A stretch of 64,000 nucleotides of DNA, from NCBI RefSeq assembly GCF_004210305.1, contig NZ_SCFB01000005.1, forward strand, positions 124,001 through 188,000, read 5' to 3'. The translations under genes and the position numbers were made by a program. The stretch's first letter is position 1. Each line of letters opens with the position of its first letter. Below the pieces are notes generated by a model. The model was not told where the DNA came from and did no database searches. It saw nothing but the letters and a program-made list of their open reading frames with translations. Positions 8,528 through 18,356 of the stretch are shown piece after piece. Source of the DNA: Candidatus Finniella inopinata (GTDB taxonomy: Bacteria; Pseudomonadota; Alphaproteobacteria; Paracaedibacterales; CAIULA01).

Positions 8528-8816
8528 CACGGTAGCGCCTTGTCAAACAGATATGGAACTGCGCTTACAAAAAGCCTTCACCCCCACTTTTTTAAAAATT
8601 GAAAATGAATCCGAGAAACACAGGGGCCATGTGAATGGGCCGCAAGGTGTTGGTGTGGCTGAGACGCACTTTGCGATCAAAATGACCAGTGAAAGGTTTA
8701 AGGGGCTGCCTCGTCTGGATCGCTATCGCCTTGTGTTTGGGGTTTTGGCTGATCTGATGCCGGACCCGATCCATGCCCTGCGTCTTGAATTGATGGATAC
8801 AGGTGAATCTTCATGA
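8520..8816 (+). CDS. bolA: BolA family protein
   Basis: About 98 residues from the ATG at 8520, which overlaps the end of atpF by 8 bases. BolA proteins bind monothiol glutaredoxins and 2Fe-2S clusters and affect morphology and iron homeostasis. The family pattern is visible: a short helix with IENESEKHRGH, then ETHFAIKMTSERFKGLPRLDRYRLVFGVL with the conserved F-G-R-RH/R-Y core. No glutaredoxin gene is adjacent. Its position at the end of the F0 operon is probably incidental co-transcription. Confidence 0.9.
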   Translation: MNNTVAPCQTDMELRLQKAFTPTFLKIENESEKHRGHVNGPQGVGVAETHFAIKMTSERFKGLPRLDRYRLVFGVLADLMPDPIHALRLELMDTGESS

Positions 8817-8923
8817 GTTTTAACTAGAAATAAGATTTTTTTCCCAAAACATAAAAACTTATTGCAATTAATACTTCACATGCCTATTTAATATTGGTAA
8901 CTCAAGTGAAGGATGGCAAGTAA

Positions 8924-10882
8924 ATGATTTTAAAAAAATTCCCTATAATCTTAAGGATTTTTGTTCTGTCAATACTTGTTGCAGGTATGCACACGGGTGC
9001 TGAGGCTATGGACCACAACGATCCTAACCATCCTCGATTTCGTGCTGGGATACATGCAGGGTCAGGCCCAGACTGGTATGAAGAAAGAAAGATAAAGCAG
9101 CAATCGGAAGAAAGAAAACTTGCTGCACCCTCGGTCTTCCCTTCTGTTTCAAGTATTTTTGGTGGAGCTACTTCATCGTCCGCCGCGGCTTCTCCTCCTC
9201 CAGCTCCTCCTCCAGCTTCAGTGCCAGCGTCTTCCTTCTTAAATAGGCCCCCCACGTCTTCGTATGGGAATCAATCTCCATCAGTTTTGAGTCAATTGGG
9301 GGCATCAGCGGGTGGTGCCCTAAAGAATACTGCTATGGCAGCGGGTGGTGCCGCTAAATATACTGGTGCATGGGTAATCGAGAATCCAGACAAAGCAGCT
9401 GATGTTATTGAACGCCTCATTGAACTAGGAATTCTGCAAAAAGTAGGAGAGGGGATTGGGTGGACAATAAGCAATGTCTTAGAGCTAACGGTTGTACAAC
9501 CAATAAAGCTCGCAGTAAAAATAGGACAAGTCGTGTCTGAAGGAACGAAATTCCTAGGGAGGGGCGCATATAATGGTATTCATACTATGAAAAACTTTGC
9601 TGCAAGAAGGGTGAACCAAATAAGTTCAGGAAAGGGATCAATGTCATTAGCAGCTACAACTCCAAACCGACCATTAGACACAGATGTAGCTATTAATATG
9701 GAGGATCCTGACAACCTTCATCAAGTAAGCGCAGTATTAGAAGCGGCGAGAGAAAAAATCTTGGAAAAACTTACCCCTGAACAGAAAGAGGCGATAGAAA
9801 GCTCTAAGGCCGCAGGGAAAAGCTGGGATAGCCTAGGTATCAATCTAGATTATCTAAAGATGTTAATTTGGATAGAACAACAATTAGCAAAGATTAAAGA
9901 AAAGCTCCAGGGAAACGCCATTCCCAAATTGATGACGGAGGATGCTCCTCTCTTTACGCACATTTCTGTCCAGCAACTTTTAAATGGTGAGATAAGCCTT
10001 GACTTGTCAATTTCATTTAATGACCGGCTAACCATGAATGCAAATGTTTATCAGCTTTTAAATGGAGACGCGGGCATTTATATATCAACTTCTTTTAACG
10101 AACCTTTACGAACCGATCCCCTGCTGTTGAGTCCAGGAAATCTTGAGGAAGTAAATTGGCAAATTTTGGCAACATTGGAATACGTTGCTTCATACGGAAC
10201 CCCCAAGGAAAAAACAGCTTTTTTCCATGGTCCTAACCATTCATCAAAACGCACTCAGGAAACATGGTGTAACTTCTTTAATAAGTTGGATTTTCAACAA
10301 GCAAGATTAGGAATCCGCAAGGGATACTCAGCTAATCCAGCAATTAGAAACTTAGAAATACTGCAAATGTTTAATTCTTCTGATGATACAGTCAAACAAC
10401 ATATCGTTGATGCGCAAGCATCGATTATATCAACGGGTGGTGCGTGGGGGGTTGATTTTAATCGAACAGCAGATAGGGAAGAATTAGGGATTATGCTGAG
10501 TGGTTTGAAACATATAGGGCAAGAAACTTCTGGAAATAGTGCTGATGAAATGCTGCAAAATTTAGCTAACCGTTTGATTCAAAAATCAGCCACTGTGCGT
10601 ACAGAAGATATTGGTCGATTGATTGAACACCAAACGCTGGCCTTTATTATGGCTGCGAACTATGCGGGTGAAGCAGGGTTTAAGGAGGGGTGGGCTGATG
10701 TTCTAGAGAGTTATGCTGCCCAAAGCATCGCTAAATGGGCTAATGCTCAACGAAAAGCCGTACACCAATTCGATCCTGGACACCAATTCGATCAAGAAAT
10801 TGATGCAAATTATGTTAAAGCCAGCATCTGCAGTTTGCAGAGCAGGGCGGGACTATCGGGTAAAGACGAGATCCCTGATTAA
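8924..10882 (+). CDS. large exported protein of unknown function
   Basis: 652 residues. The signal peptide (residues 1-28, ending MHTGAEA) is followed by a Ser/Ala/Pro linker at ~75-120, an Ala/Gly-rich amphipathic zone at ~130-210, and a mainly helical remainder. Two neighbouring segments near residues 350-400 are imperfect copies (QQLLNG-x-x-SLDLS-SFND and YQLLNGDAGIYISTSFNE), suggesting a short beta repeat. The C-terminus repeats HQFDPGHQFDQE. No catalytic motif or family was recognised. The signal peptide and lack of further membrane helices suggest release to the periplasm or beyond. Confidence 0.72.
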   Translation: MILKKFPIILRIFVLSILVAGMHTGAEAMDHNDPNHPRFRAGIHAGSGPDWYEERKIKQQSEERKLAAPSVFPSVSSIFGGATSSSAAASPPPAPPPASVPASSFLNRPPTSSYGNQSPSVLSQLGASAGGALKNTAMAAGGAAKYTGAWVIENPDKAADVIERLIELGILQKVGEGIGWTISNVLELTVVQPIKLAVKIGQVVSEGTKFLGRGAYNGIHTMKNFAARRVNQISSGKGSMSLAATTPNRPLDTDVAINMEDPDNLHQVSAVLEAAREKILEKLTPEQKEAIESSKAAGKSWDSLGINLDYLKMLIWIEQQLAKIKEKLQGNAIPKLMTEDAPLFTHISVQQLLNGEISLDLSISFNDRLTMNANVYQLLNGDAGIYISTSFNEPLRTDPLLLSPGNLEEVNWQILATLEYVASYGTPKEKTAFFHGPNHSSKRTQETWCNFFNKLDFQQARLGIRKGYSANPAIRNLEILQMFNSSDDTVKQHIVDAQASIISTGGAWGVDFNRTADREELGIMLSGLKHIGQETSGNSADEMLQNLANRLIQKSATVRTEDIGRLIEHQTLAFIMAANYAGEAGFKEGWADVLESYAAQSIAKWANAQRKAVHQFDPGHQFDQEIDANYVKASICSLQSRAGLSGKDEIPD

Positions 10883-11007
10883 AGATAACAGACGACAATG
10901 AGAACGGGCACCAAGTTTTTGTTTACAATAGCCACCAATATCTTAGAATCACCCCCAAGGGTAGGCTTATATCCCTGGAATAAAATTTTAAGCACGAAAG
11001 TGGTGTT

Positions 11008-12090
11008 ATGACAAAACGAATTGGTGTTCTTACAAGCGGCGGCGACTGTGCAGGTTTAAATGCGGCGATTCGGGCCATTACCCATCACGCGACCGAAACA
11101 TACGGTTGGCAGGTCATTGGCATTCGAAAAGGGACAACGGGTCTAATCAACCGTCCCTTGGAATATCAAGATTTAACGGTGGGGTTTTGCGATTCTGCTT
11201 TGCTTCGAAGCGGAGGGACGACTTTAGGCAGCACCAATAAGGATAATCCCTTTTCCTTTCCCAACCCAGATGGAACCCGAACAGACCGTTCACAGGATTT
11301 TATTGAAGGCTATAACCAATTAAAGTTGGACGCCTTAATTGGTATTGGCGGAGACGGCAGTCAGCATATTTTGCGACGCCTAGCCGAACATGACGGCATC
11401 AACCTGGTAGCCATTCCCAAAACTATCGATAATGATTTGGGCCATACCGAGGCAGCCATTGGGTATCACACAGCCGTGGAAGTGGCGACAGAAGCGTTGG
11501 ACCGATTGCAGCCTACCGCCGCCAGTCATCAGCGCGTCATGGTGCTAGAGGTCATGGGGCGCGATGCTGGACACATCGCCTTAAGCGCTGGCGTTGCGGG
11601 TGGGGCCGATGTGATTTTGATACCTGAAATCCCTTATACCCTGGAACATATTTGTAACAAGATTACATCCTTGGCCAAAAAGGGCCGCACGTTTGCCCTG
11701 GTGATTGTGGCCGAGGCGGTCAAAAAAGAAAATGGCGAGATTGCCACCCTAACCAAAGACGAAGGACGCCCGCGTTATGGCGGCATCGGTCAATATTTGG
11801 GTGAGAAGATTCAAAAAATAACAGGGGCAGAGACGCGTGTGACAACTCTAGGCCATGTTCAACGCGGCGGGCAACCGTGTGCCTGGGACAGAATCATCGC
11901 CTCGGCCTTTGGCGTATCGGCCGTGGATTTGATTGCGGCCGGTAAGTTTGACCGCATGGTGGCCTGGCAGAACCGCCAAGTTGTTGATGTTCCGATTGCT
12001 GATGCCATCGCCCGTTACCAGGCTGTAGAACGATCAGATATTATGATCAAAACGGCGCAGGGGCTTGGGATCTATGTGGGTGAACTGTAG
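11008..12090 (+). CDS. pfkA: 6-phosphofructokinase (group III, predicted ATP-type)
   Basis: 360 residues; phosphorylates fructose 6-phosphate in glycolysis. The nucleotide-binding start TSGGDCAGLNAAIR, the catalytic IPKTIDND (Asp141) and the MGRDAGHIAL substrate motif are present. The phosphoryl-donor selector motif reads GGDGS (Gly117); PPi enzymes have Asp there. The second selector position is Lys138, as in PPi enzymes and in actinobacterial ATP-using group III enzymes. The best reading is an ATP-dependent group III enzyme. It stands alone between two exported proteins. Confidence 0.93.
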   Translation: MTKRIGVLTSGGDCAGLNAAIRAITHHATETYGWQVIGIRKGTTGLINRPLEYQDLTVGFCDSALLRSGGTTLGSTNKDNPFSFPNPDGTRTDRSQDFIEGYNQLKLDALIGIGGDGSQHILRRLAEHDGINLVAIPKTIDNDLGHTEAAIGYHTAVEVATEALDRLQPTAASHQRVMVLEVMGRDAGHIALSAGVAGGADVILIPEIPYTLEHICNKITSLAKKGRTFALVIVAEAVKKENGEIATLTKDEGRPRYGGIGQYLGEKIQKITGAETRVTTLGHVQRGGQPCAWDRIIASAFGVSAVDLIAAGKFDRMVAWQNRQVVDVPIADAIARYQAVERSDIMIKTAQGLGIYVGEL

Positions 12091-12288
12091 TCTTGGGGCC
12101 TGCTCGTCTGGCGCGTCCCTAAGGGGCGTGTGGTCATGCATGTATTTTTCTGGAACCAAACCTGTCCTCCCTGCATAAAAAGTGTTAACGACCCGTTAAT
12201 TCCATAAATAAATAACCCTTATTAATGATTTCTTAATTATTATTTTGTAATATTTAAATACGAAATATCTTATTTGGAATTGTGTATA

Positions 12289-15200
12289 ATGCGTTTTTCA
12301 TTTGTTTATATGGGTCTTTATGCGGGCATGGGGGTCTTTTCGTCGGTTTGTGTCGGTACTGTATCTTTGCAAGGAGACACTAGAACAAGTAATCCTTATC
12401 CAACCATTAGTGCTGCTATTTTGGCGGCTCCCAGTGCCACAGACCCTAATATAACCCTAACATCTGCGAATGATTCAGAAACAGCAACTTCTAATCTCTC
12501 CGATTTCCTTACGGTTGGCATTACAGGTATGGCAACAGGAACAACCATCAGCCCTTCTCCTGCGGGTTCAATCTTTCCTCTCTTTACGCGCACCTTTACC
12601 TCTGCCTCTGGCTCACTCACGATTTCCAATCTGATCATATCTGGGTTTAAATCCAATTCTTCTGGTGGGGCCATTGCGGTAACCAATAATGTGGGGAGCG
12701 GGAAAATCATCGCCTTGACTGACACCCGATTTATAGGGAACTCGACCCCCTCTGGTACACCCGGTGGGGCAGTATATCTTGACGGGACTACAACCCTTAA
12801 CTATGGGGTCAGTGGCGTAAAAACGATTACACTGAATCCAGCAGCAACATCACCAACATTGGGTGACAATGATATCGCTTGCTCTAGCGGGAATCTCTTC
12901 ACAAAACTAGGGTCTGGAGAGTTGGTGCTGAATACCAATAACGCTAATTGGTTGGGAAGCACAAACATCAACGAGGGTGCGTTCATTGTTGGTGACAGTG
13001 TTGCTCGCCAGGGCGCCATTTGGGGAGCCACCACATTTGGGGCCTTTACCGTGGGTACTGGTAGCTCTAAAGCCACTTTGGGAGGATACGGCACCGTTAA
13101 CGCCAGCAGTCTAACCTTTGGTGCAAACAGCATTTGGCGTATATTGGTCGGAGGAAGCGCCGGATCACATGGAACATTATATGTGGGAAGTGGCGGTCTG
13201 ACCCTTACACCCGGTATGCAGGTTCAGATTGATAAAACTGGCACAACCTCTTTTCCTGATAAATACACTATTGCAACCTGTGGTAGTGGACTAAGAGGTG
13301 CCGGCAACACCCCTTTTGCCAACATGCTAGCTGCTCTCAATGCGCAACTAACGGGTTATAACCTCTCACTATCAACGAACGGACAGAATCTTCTCCTTCA
13401 GCAAAATACTGTGACGTTGCAGGATCCTACTCTTGCAAATGGTTTGGGCACTTCTTATGCAAATATTTACTCTGCTCTTGCAGCAGCTGATAGGGCATCT
13501 GCCCCAATCTTATTCCCCCGTGCGAACGTTCATACAGAGTCAGTAAGCAGTGATCCAAGTCTTTTCACCGGGGTTACTATTACCAGTAGTGAGCTAGGCG
13601 GAACGACGATCAGCCCTGCGACTTTAGGGGCTTTTGCACTTTTTGATAGCAGCGCCAGCGCTGATTCAACTGCTCAGAACCTTACCCTTTCCAACGTTAC
13701 AGTGCAGGGTTTTAAGGCAGTTGGTACTTCTAAGAGTGGTTATGCGACAGGTGGAGGTGCCATTACTACGACCAGTGATGATTCTTACGTTTCCACTAAG
13801 ACTGTAAATTTGATCGCATCTGGCCCCGTCAACTTTTCAAGAAATGATGCATCTCCAGTTAACGTAGGGGGAGGAGCCATTTTTGCTAATATTGTGACTA
13901 TTTCTGGTTCTGCAAATAGATCAGTAACCTTTACGGATAATCAGGCAGCCCATGGGGGAGCCATTTGCACGCGTCGTGCTAATGCCACAGCCGATCCTGA
14001 CACAGCTGGCACTGTAAATTTGAACACGTCTGGCTCAAATTTTGTCCCTGTGACCTTTAATGGGAATAAAGCTATTGATAGTGCTGAGATAGGTGGTGGT
14101 GCAATTTGTACGGGCAGCTTAAATGCTGGCGGTACCAGCCCACTAACCTTTTCCGGGAATACCGCTGCTAGCAGGGGTGGGGCTGTTTATACTGTTGTTG
14201 GTGTGATTATTTCCTGCCCAACAACCTTTAAAGACAATAATGTTCCTCATTTATATGGCGTTTATACTTATGGCGGGGCGATTTTCAGCGCAGGAAATGT
14301 GTCTTTGACCGACACCCAATTTATAAATAATTCCGCTGCAACAGGTGGAGGGGCCGTGTTTATGAACGGTCAGGAGGAGAGTACGGCCACATTCACCTAC
14401 ACGGTTACCAATAGTAAGATAATTACGCTGAATCCACCAATGTCTGACCTGTCATTTCCAGCGATTGACCACGACACCATCGCCTGTAGTAGTACAGATG
14501 CCCACTTCGTAAAAGAAGGGACTGGAACGTTGATCTTGAATACGAACAATATCGATTGGAAAGGAAACACGACGGTCAAGGCGGGGGCGATGATCGTGGG
14601 GGGCACAAGTGCTAATGTTGCTTTTTGGGGGACAACGGACGGTACGATCATCGTAAAAGGGGGTGCTATCTTTGGTGGTTACGGCTACATCAACGCCAAG
14701 ACTGTGACTTTTGAAGCCAACAGCATCTGGTGGTTAGTTCCAACCGATAGTGATAAAGGACTTCAGATGCCGGGAACCAGTGGCAGTCTGACCCTTAACC
14801 CAAGCATGAAGGTTCAGCTGGGTGCATTCCCTTATCCTTTTGCAAATTCTGGCTATACCGTGGCAAAATATGGCAAACTCAGGGACAGCAATGGCGATAC
14901 TGCTCCCGCAGACAGCGAAACGGTATTGGCCCCCCTTAACGATCAGTTGGTGACGTATGGTCTTCAGCTTAAACAAAATACAATAAACGGATCACCAGCC
15001 ACACCATATTATTCTCTTATCCTGCAGCAAGTGGCTACACGGCTTTATCTTGGCTCCCCACCTGTCCAAAACGTGTTGGTGACCTTTGATGCGCCGGGCG
15101 GGAAGATTACGCGGTATGGACAAGGTTTGGTGGTGTGGTATGGCATGCCCGGTACGGATGGCAATTTTTTTGGGGGAGCGTTATCTTGCGTCGCCCTAAA

Positions 15201-15459
15201 TAACCGGGCGAAAATGGTCCGTTCAACGGATGGCAGCGCCAGCAGCAGCAACACCGTTACGCCTTGGTCCTGGACGGGCTCTGCAGCCCTGCCGATCGGG
15301 AAGACTTACGCCTGGCAGTTATGGAAAAGCAAATATGGTGAAACTCCGACATATTCGATATCACCCGCCACCAATTGGATAGCCCAAGGCCAGCTGTCCC
15401 TTACGGACTCTAGCGTTTTAAGCTTAACGTACCAGATCACTCCGGGAGAAAAATCATAA
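12289..15459 (+). CDS. Pmp-like exported repeat protein, two tandem units plus C-terminal module
   Basis: 1057 residues from the ATG at 12289 (a TTG at 12274 is less likely). After a signal peptide the protein is beta-rich with at least eight pairs of the type FxxN ... GGA(I/V)(Y/F/C), for example TFSGNTAASRGGAVYT, as in chlamydial polymorphic membrane proteins. It falls into two long tandem units, each opening with TV(S/T)LQ and each containing a shared block (~167-315 and ~700-850) with LNTNN-x-W-x-G, GGYG and ANSIW. No C-terminal autotransporter barrel is present; instead residues ~921-1056 form a module (RYGQGLVVWYGMPGTDGNFF ... TYQITPGEK) also found in the exported protein at 62674. It is likely surface-exposed or secreted. 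Confidence 0.82.
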   Translation: MRFSFVYMGLYAGMGVFSSVCVGTVSLQGDTRTSNPYPTISAAILAAPSATDPNITLTSANDSETATSNLSDFLTVGITGMATGTTISPSPAGSIFPLFTRTFTSASGSLTISNLIISGFKSNSSGGAIAVTNNVGSGKIIALTDTRFIGNSTPSGTPGGAVYLDGTTTLNYGVSGVKTITLNPAATSPTLGDNDIACSSGNLFTKLGSGELVLNTNNANWLGSTNINEGAFIVGDSVARQGAIWGATTFGAFTVGTGSSKATLGGYGTVNASSLTFGANSIWRILVGGSAGSHGTLYVGSGGLTLTPGMQVQIDKTGTTSFPDKYTIATCGSGLRGAGNTPFANMLAALNAQLTGYNLSLSTNGQNLLLQQNTVTLQDPTLANGLGTSYANIYSALAAADRASAPILFPRANVHTESVSSDPSLFTGVTITSSELGGTTISPATLGAFALFDSSASADSTAQNLTLSNVTVQGFKAVGTSKSGYATGGGAITTTSDDSYVSTKTVNLIASGPVNFSRNDASPVNVGGGAIFANIVTISGSANRSVTFTDNQAAHGGAICTRRANATADPDTAGTVNLNTSGSNFVPVTFNGNKAIDSAEIGGGAICTGSLNAGGTSPLTFSGNTAASRGGAVYTVVGVIISCPTTFKDNNVPHLYGVYTYGGAIFSAGNVSLTDTQFINNSAATGGGAVFMNGQEESTATFTYTVTNSKIITLNPPMSDLSFPAIDHDTIACSSTDAHFVKEGTGTLILNTNNIDWKGNTTVKAGAMIVGGTSANVAFWGTTDGTIIVKGGAIFGGYGYINAKTVTFEANSIWWLVPTDSDKGLQMPGTSGSLTLNPSMKVQLGAFPYPFANSGYTVAKYGKLRDSNGDTAPADSETVLAPLNDQLVTYGLQLKQNTINGSPATPYYSLILQQVATRLYLGSPPVQNVLVTFDAPGGKITRYGQGLVVWYGMPGTDGNFFGGALSCVALNNRAKMVRSTDGSASSSNTVTPWSWTGSAALPIGKTYAWQLWKSKYGETPTYSISPATNWIAQGQLSLTDSSVLSLTYQITPGEKS

Positions 15460-15473
15460 GAAACGCTACATAA

Positions 15474-15512
15474 AACAAAGGGATCCAGGAAAAAACTGTA
15501 TCCCTGCCTTGT
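15474..15512. terminator. hairpin between convergent genes
   Basis: AACAAAGGGATCCAG and its imperfect complement CTGTATCCCTGCCTTGTT enclose a short A-rich loop, with the stem ending at the rimM stop codon. On the minus strand the loop reads T6. It could end transcripts from both the Pmp-like gene and the ffh-rpsP-rimM operon. Confidence 0.5.
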
Positions 15513-16030
15513 TAATGCAGCAAAAAAGACCGATTAATGTGAAGTGTGCGGGCCTCTTGATCAACACTTAAAACGGCTTCTTTGTTAAAAGGTAACGTAT
15601 AAACGTTTTTCTGGTCATCTATGATGTCCAAAAAATCGCCAGCCCCGTAATTTTCAACGGCACGGATAGTGCCAACCAATTGACCCTGTTCATCCACGAC
15701 CTGCATGTCTATTAAATCACGATAATAAAATTCGTCCTCTTCAGGGTGTGGTAGCTGGTCGCGATGCACGTACAATTTTGTCCCCACCAAGGATTCTGAG
15801 GCGTTACGATCAACGCATCCCTTAACACTGGCAATGACAAGACTTTGCGATCTTACCTGTATTATTTTTAAAGCTACAATCGAACCTGAGAAGGTCCTTA
15901 AAGGGCCATAGGCCGTTAAATCATCTGGACTTTCGGTTAAGGTTTTAACCCTCACCCAGCCTTTAAGACTCTGGGGGCCGACGATCTCACCCAGGCATAT
16001 GAAAGCCTGGGGGGATGTATTATCTGTCAC
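15512..16030 (-). CDS. rimM: 16S rRNA processing protein RimM
   Basis: 172 residues. RimM binds ribosomal protein S19 and helps mature the 30S head. The N-terminal RimM domain contains ICLGEIVGPQSLKGWVRVK; the C-terminal PRC-like barrel has EDEFYYRDLIDMQV and GAGDFLDI. It follows rpsP by 8 bases. In most bacteria trmD and rplS come next; here the operon ends, so those genes must lie elsewhere. Confidence 0.95.
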   Translation of the reverse strand: MTDNTSPQAFICLGEIVGPQSLKGWVRVKTLTESPDDLTAYGPLRTFSGSIVALKIIQVRSQSLVIASVKGCVDRNASESLVGTKLYVHRDQLPHPEEDEFYYRDLIDMQVVDEQGQLVGTIRAVENYGAGDFLDIIDDQKNVYTLPFNKEAVLSVDQEARTLHINRSFLLH

Positions 16031-16038
16031 AGAAAAAA

Positions 16039-16407
16039 CTAACCTTCTGCTTGCGCTGCTGCCGCTGCTTTTTCTTGTTCAGCCTTTATGCGTGCTTGCG
16101 CCTTCTTCTTAGGGGCAGCCTGTTTCGGGTTGTTTTTTACAGCAGCCGCATTTGGTGCGACCAAGTCAGTGCCTTTAAAAAACTTAACAACGCGATCTGT
16201 CGGTTGTGCGCCAACAGACATCCAATATTTTACGCGTTCCGTATTTAAAACGACTCTGTCAGCATGGTCAGATGCCAAAATCGGATTGTAGGAACCAACG
16301 CGCTCTACAAAACGACCATCCCTTGGACAGGTGGCTTCTGCCACAACAATACGATAAAAAGGCCGTTTTTTTGACCCACCCCGTGCTAAACGAATTTTCA
16401 ATGCCAT
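16039..16407 (-). CDS. rpsP: 30S ribosomal protein S16
   Basis: 122 residues. The N-terminal ~80 residues are classic S16 ([20 protein letters not shown] ... [14 protein letters not shown]). The C-terminus has an alphaproteobacterial Ala/Lys-rich extension ([21 protein letters not shown]). It sits between ffh and rimM, in the standard operon order. Confidence 0.97.
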   Translation of the reverse strand: MALKIRLARGGSKKRPFYRIVVAEATCPRDGRFVERVGSYNPILASDHADRVVLNTERVKYWMSVGAQPTDRVVKFFKGTDLVAPNAAAVKNNPKQAAPKKKAQARIKAEQEKAAAAAQAEG

Positions 16408-16442
16408 GTGTTTTCTAACTCCTTAATTGTTTTCATTATTCC

Positions 16443-17795
16443 TTAAGACCGTCCCAAAAGACCCCTTAACCCTTGACGCATAAATCCTTTTTGCCCCAAT
16501 TTGCCCATCTGTTTCATCATCGTTTGCATCTGTTGAAACTGCTTTAAAAGACGATTAATATCCGAAACGTTCTGACCACAACCCAGTGCCACCCTGCGCT
16601 TGCGGGATGCATTTAAAAGGCGGTAATCCCGTCGTTCCTTAACCGTCATAGATCTTACAATGGCAATTTGCCGATGAATAAGTCGGTCGTCCACGCCGGC
16701 TTCTTGCATTTTGTCTTTTATCTTACCCACACCGGGCAAAAAACTCATCAAGCCGGACAAACCACCCATCTTCATCATTTGTTCTAAGTGCTTAGCCATA
16801 TCATCCAAATCAAAATGCCCTTTTTGCATCTTTTTTGCAAGTTTTTCAGCATCTTCTTCGTTAACGAATTCAGTTGCCCGTTCTACCAGGCTGACAATGT
16901 CGCCCATATCCAAGATGCGGCCGGCGATTCTGTCGGGTTGAAAAACCTCTAATTCGTTGGTTTTCTCACCAACGCCCAAGAATTTAATAGGGCACCCTGT
17001 GACGGCTCGCATGGACAGGGCGGCGCCACCACGACTGTCACCATCAACACGGGTTAAAATTAATCCGGTCAAGCCAACTTGATTTTGAAACTGGGTGGCA
17101 ATGGTCACAGCATCTTGGCCGGTCATGGCATCGGCTACCAAAAGCGTCTCTAAGGGCTGGATCATTTTTTTCAGACTGACGACTTCGTTCATCAGGGTTT
17201 CGTCGATGTGTAAACGCCCAGCGGTGTCAAACAAGATAACATCGACGCCCTGACGTTTCGCCTCTTGCAATGCTCGTTCAGCAATTTGCAAAGGTTTCTG
17301 GCCTTCTATAATCGCCAGACTTGGTATTTGCAGCTGCTTGCCCAAAACTTCCAATTGATGCTGGGCGGCGGGGCGATAGACGTCCAAAGAAACCAATAAA
17401 ACCTTTTTGTTCAACTTCTCGGTCAAGTGCCGTGCTAATTTGCCTGTGGTCGTTGTTTTCCCAGACCCCTGCAGCCCAACAAGTAAATAGGCAAACGGCG
17501 ATGCGGCGGCCAGGTTCAAAGGCTCAGCCGTTGTGCCCAGCATCTCAACCAAAAAGTCGTGAACGATTTTAACAACCATCTGGCCGGGTGCGATACTGCG
17601 CACAACCTCTTGCCCTACAGCTCTCTCACGAACCTGTTCAATGAACTGTTTGACGACTGGCAAGGCTACATCAGCCTCTAAAAGGGCGATGCGTATTTCG
17701 CGCAAGGCTGCGTTCACATCATCTTCGCTTAAAAATCCACGACCGCGCAGTTTCTCAAAAACCGCTGATAAACGCTGCGATAGAGTTTGAAACAC
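16443..17795 (-). CDS. ffh: signal recognition particle protein Ffh
   Basis: About 450 residues. Ffh binds 4.5S RNA and signal sequences of nascent membrane proteins and docks with FtsY. NG domain: LQGSGKTTTTGKLA (G1), DTAGR (G3), ILTRVDGDSRGGAAL. The C-terminal M domain is rich in methionine and contains the RNA-binding SxRKRRVALGCG helix region. No ATG fits; GTG at 17795, 8 bases after AAGG, gives a normal N-terminus (MFQTLSQRLSAVFEKLRGRG), better than TTG at 17816. First gene of ffh-rpsP-rimM. Confidence 0.96.
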   Translation of the reverse strand: MFQTLSQRLSAVFEKLRGRGFLSEDDVNAALREIRIALLEADVALPVVKQFIEQVRERAVGQEVVRSIAPGQMVVKIVHDFLVEMLGTTAEPLNLAAASPFAYLLVGLQGSGKTTTTGKLARHLTEKLNKKVLLVSLDVYRPAAQHQLEVLGKQLQIPSLAIIEGQKPLQIAERALQEAKRQGVDVILFDTAGRLHIDETLMNEVVSLKKMIQPLETLLVADAMTGQDAVTIATQFQNQVGLTGLILTRVDGDSRGGAALSMRAVTGCPIKFLGVGEKTNELEVFQPDRIAGRILDMGDIVSLVERATEFVNEEDAEKLAKKMQKGHFDLDDMAKHLEQMMKMGGLSGLMSFLPGVGKIKDKMQEAGVDDRLIHRQIAIVRSMTVKERRDYRLLNASRKRRVALGCGQNVSDINRLLKQFQQMQTMMKQMGKLGQKGFMRQGLRGLLGRS

Positions 17796-17865
17796 AAGAA
17801 AAACCTTTTTTAACAATTGTGTTCTTACCTATATCACTTATCGTTGAACAGGTCTGCCCCTCTTG

Positions 17866-18156
17866 TTAAAAAATACCACAAACCCGTTTTTTTTGGGGAA
17901 CCGACGGAGATGCGCTGACAGCTGCCATTGCTAAAGCTGTGGGGACGAAAAATTTAATGATAACATCCAAGACATCTGGTTCGTGTTTATAATTACCCCT
18001 GGCCTGTTCATAAGATATATAGTCTTGCCTGGTTCGGAACCTTGGCTCTCCGTCAGGTGAGCGGTACCATACACTGGCGTAGGACTGATTCAAAGAAAGC
18101 CCCAAAATGACACATAATCCCAAAGTGGCACAAACACATTTTGATTTAATATTCAT
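17866..18156 (-). CDS. small exported protein of unknown function
   Basis: About 96 residues from the ATG at 18156, chosen because GGGAGGT lies just upstream and a signal peptide follows directly (MNIKSKCVCATLGLCVILGL, cleavage after SYA). The mature part starts VWYRSPDGEPRFRTRQDY and ends with a hydrophobic stretch (FFVPTALAMAAVSA) that may be a C-terminal membrane anchor. No family recognised. Confidence 0.6.
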   Translation of the reverse strand: MNIKSKCVCATLGLCVILGLSLNQSYASVWYRSPDGEPRFRTRQDYISYEQARGNYKHEPDVLDVIIKFFVPTALAMAAVSASPSVPQKKRVCGIF

Positions 18157-18356
18157 TTTCACCTCCCAATTAATTACAAATACGTAATATAAGGTCAAAT
18201 TTGAATATATGTTTTTTAGTTAACAATAAGTTAACAGGGCTGAAAGAAGTTGCAAAAAATAATTATAAAATTTATATAAAATTAACTATTTATTAACGTT
18301 TCCTTTGCCAAACTGTAAACCAGTAACAGCTTCAAATTTTGAAAGGCAAAGTTTTG

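Noticed and set aside
12396..13133. Minus-strand Val/Pro-rich frames inside the Pmp-like gene
   Set aside because: Antisense of Thr/Gly/Ser-rich coding sequence, as expected from codon bias.
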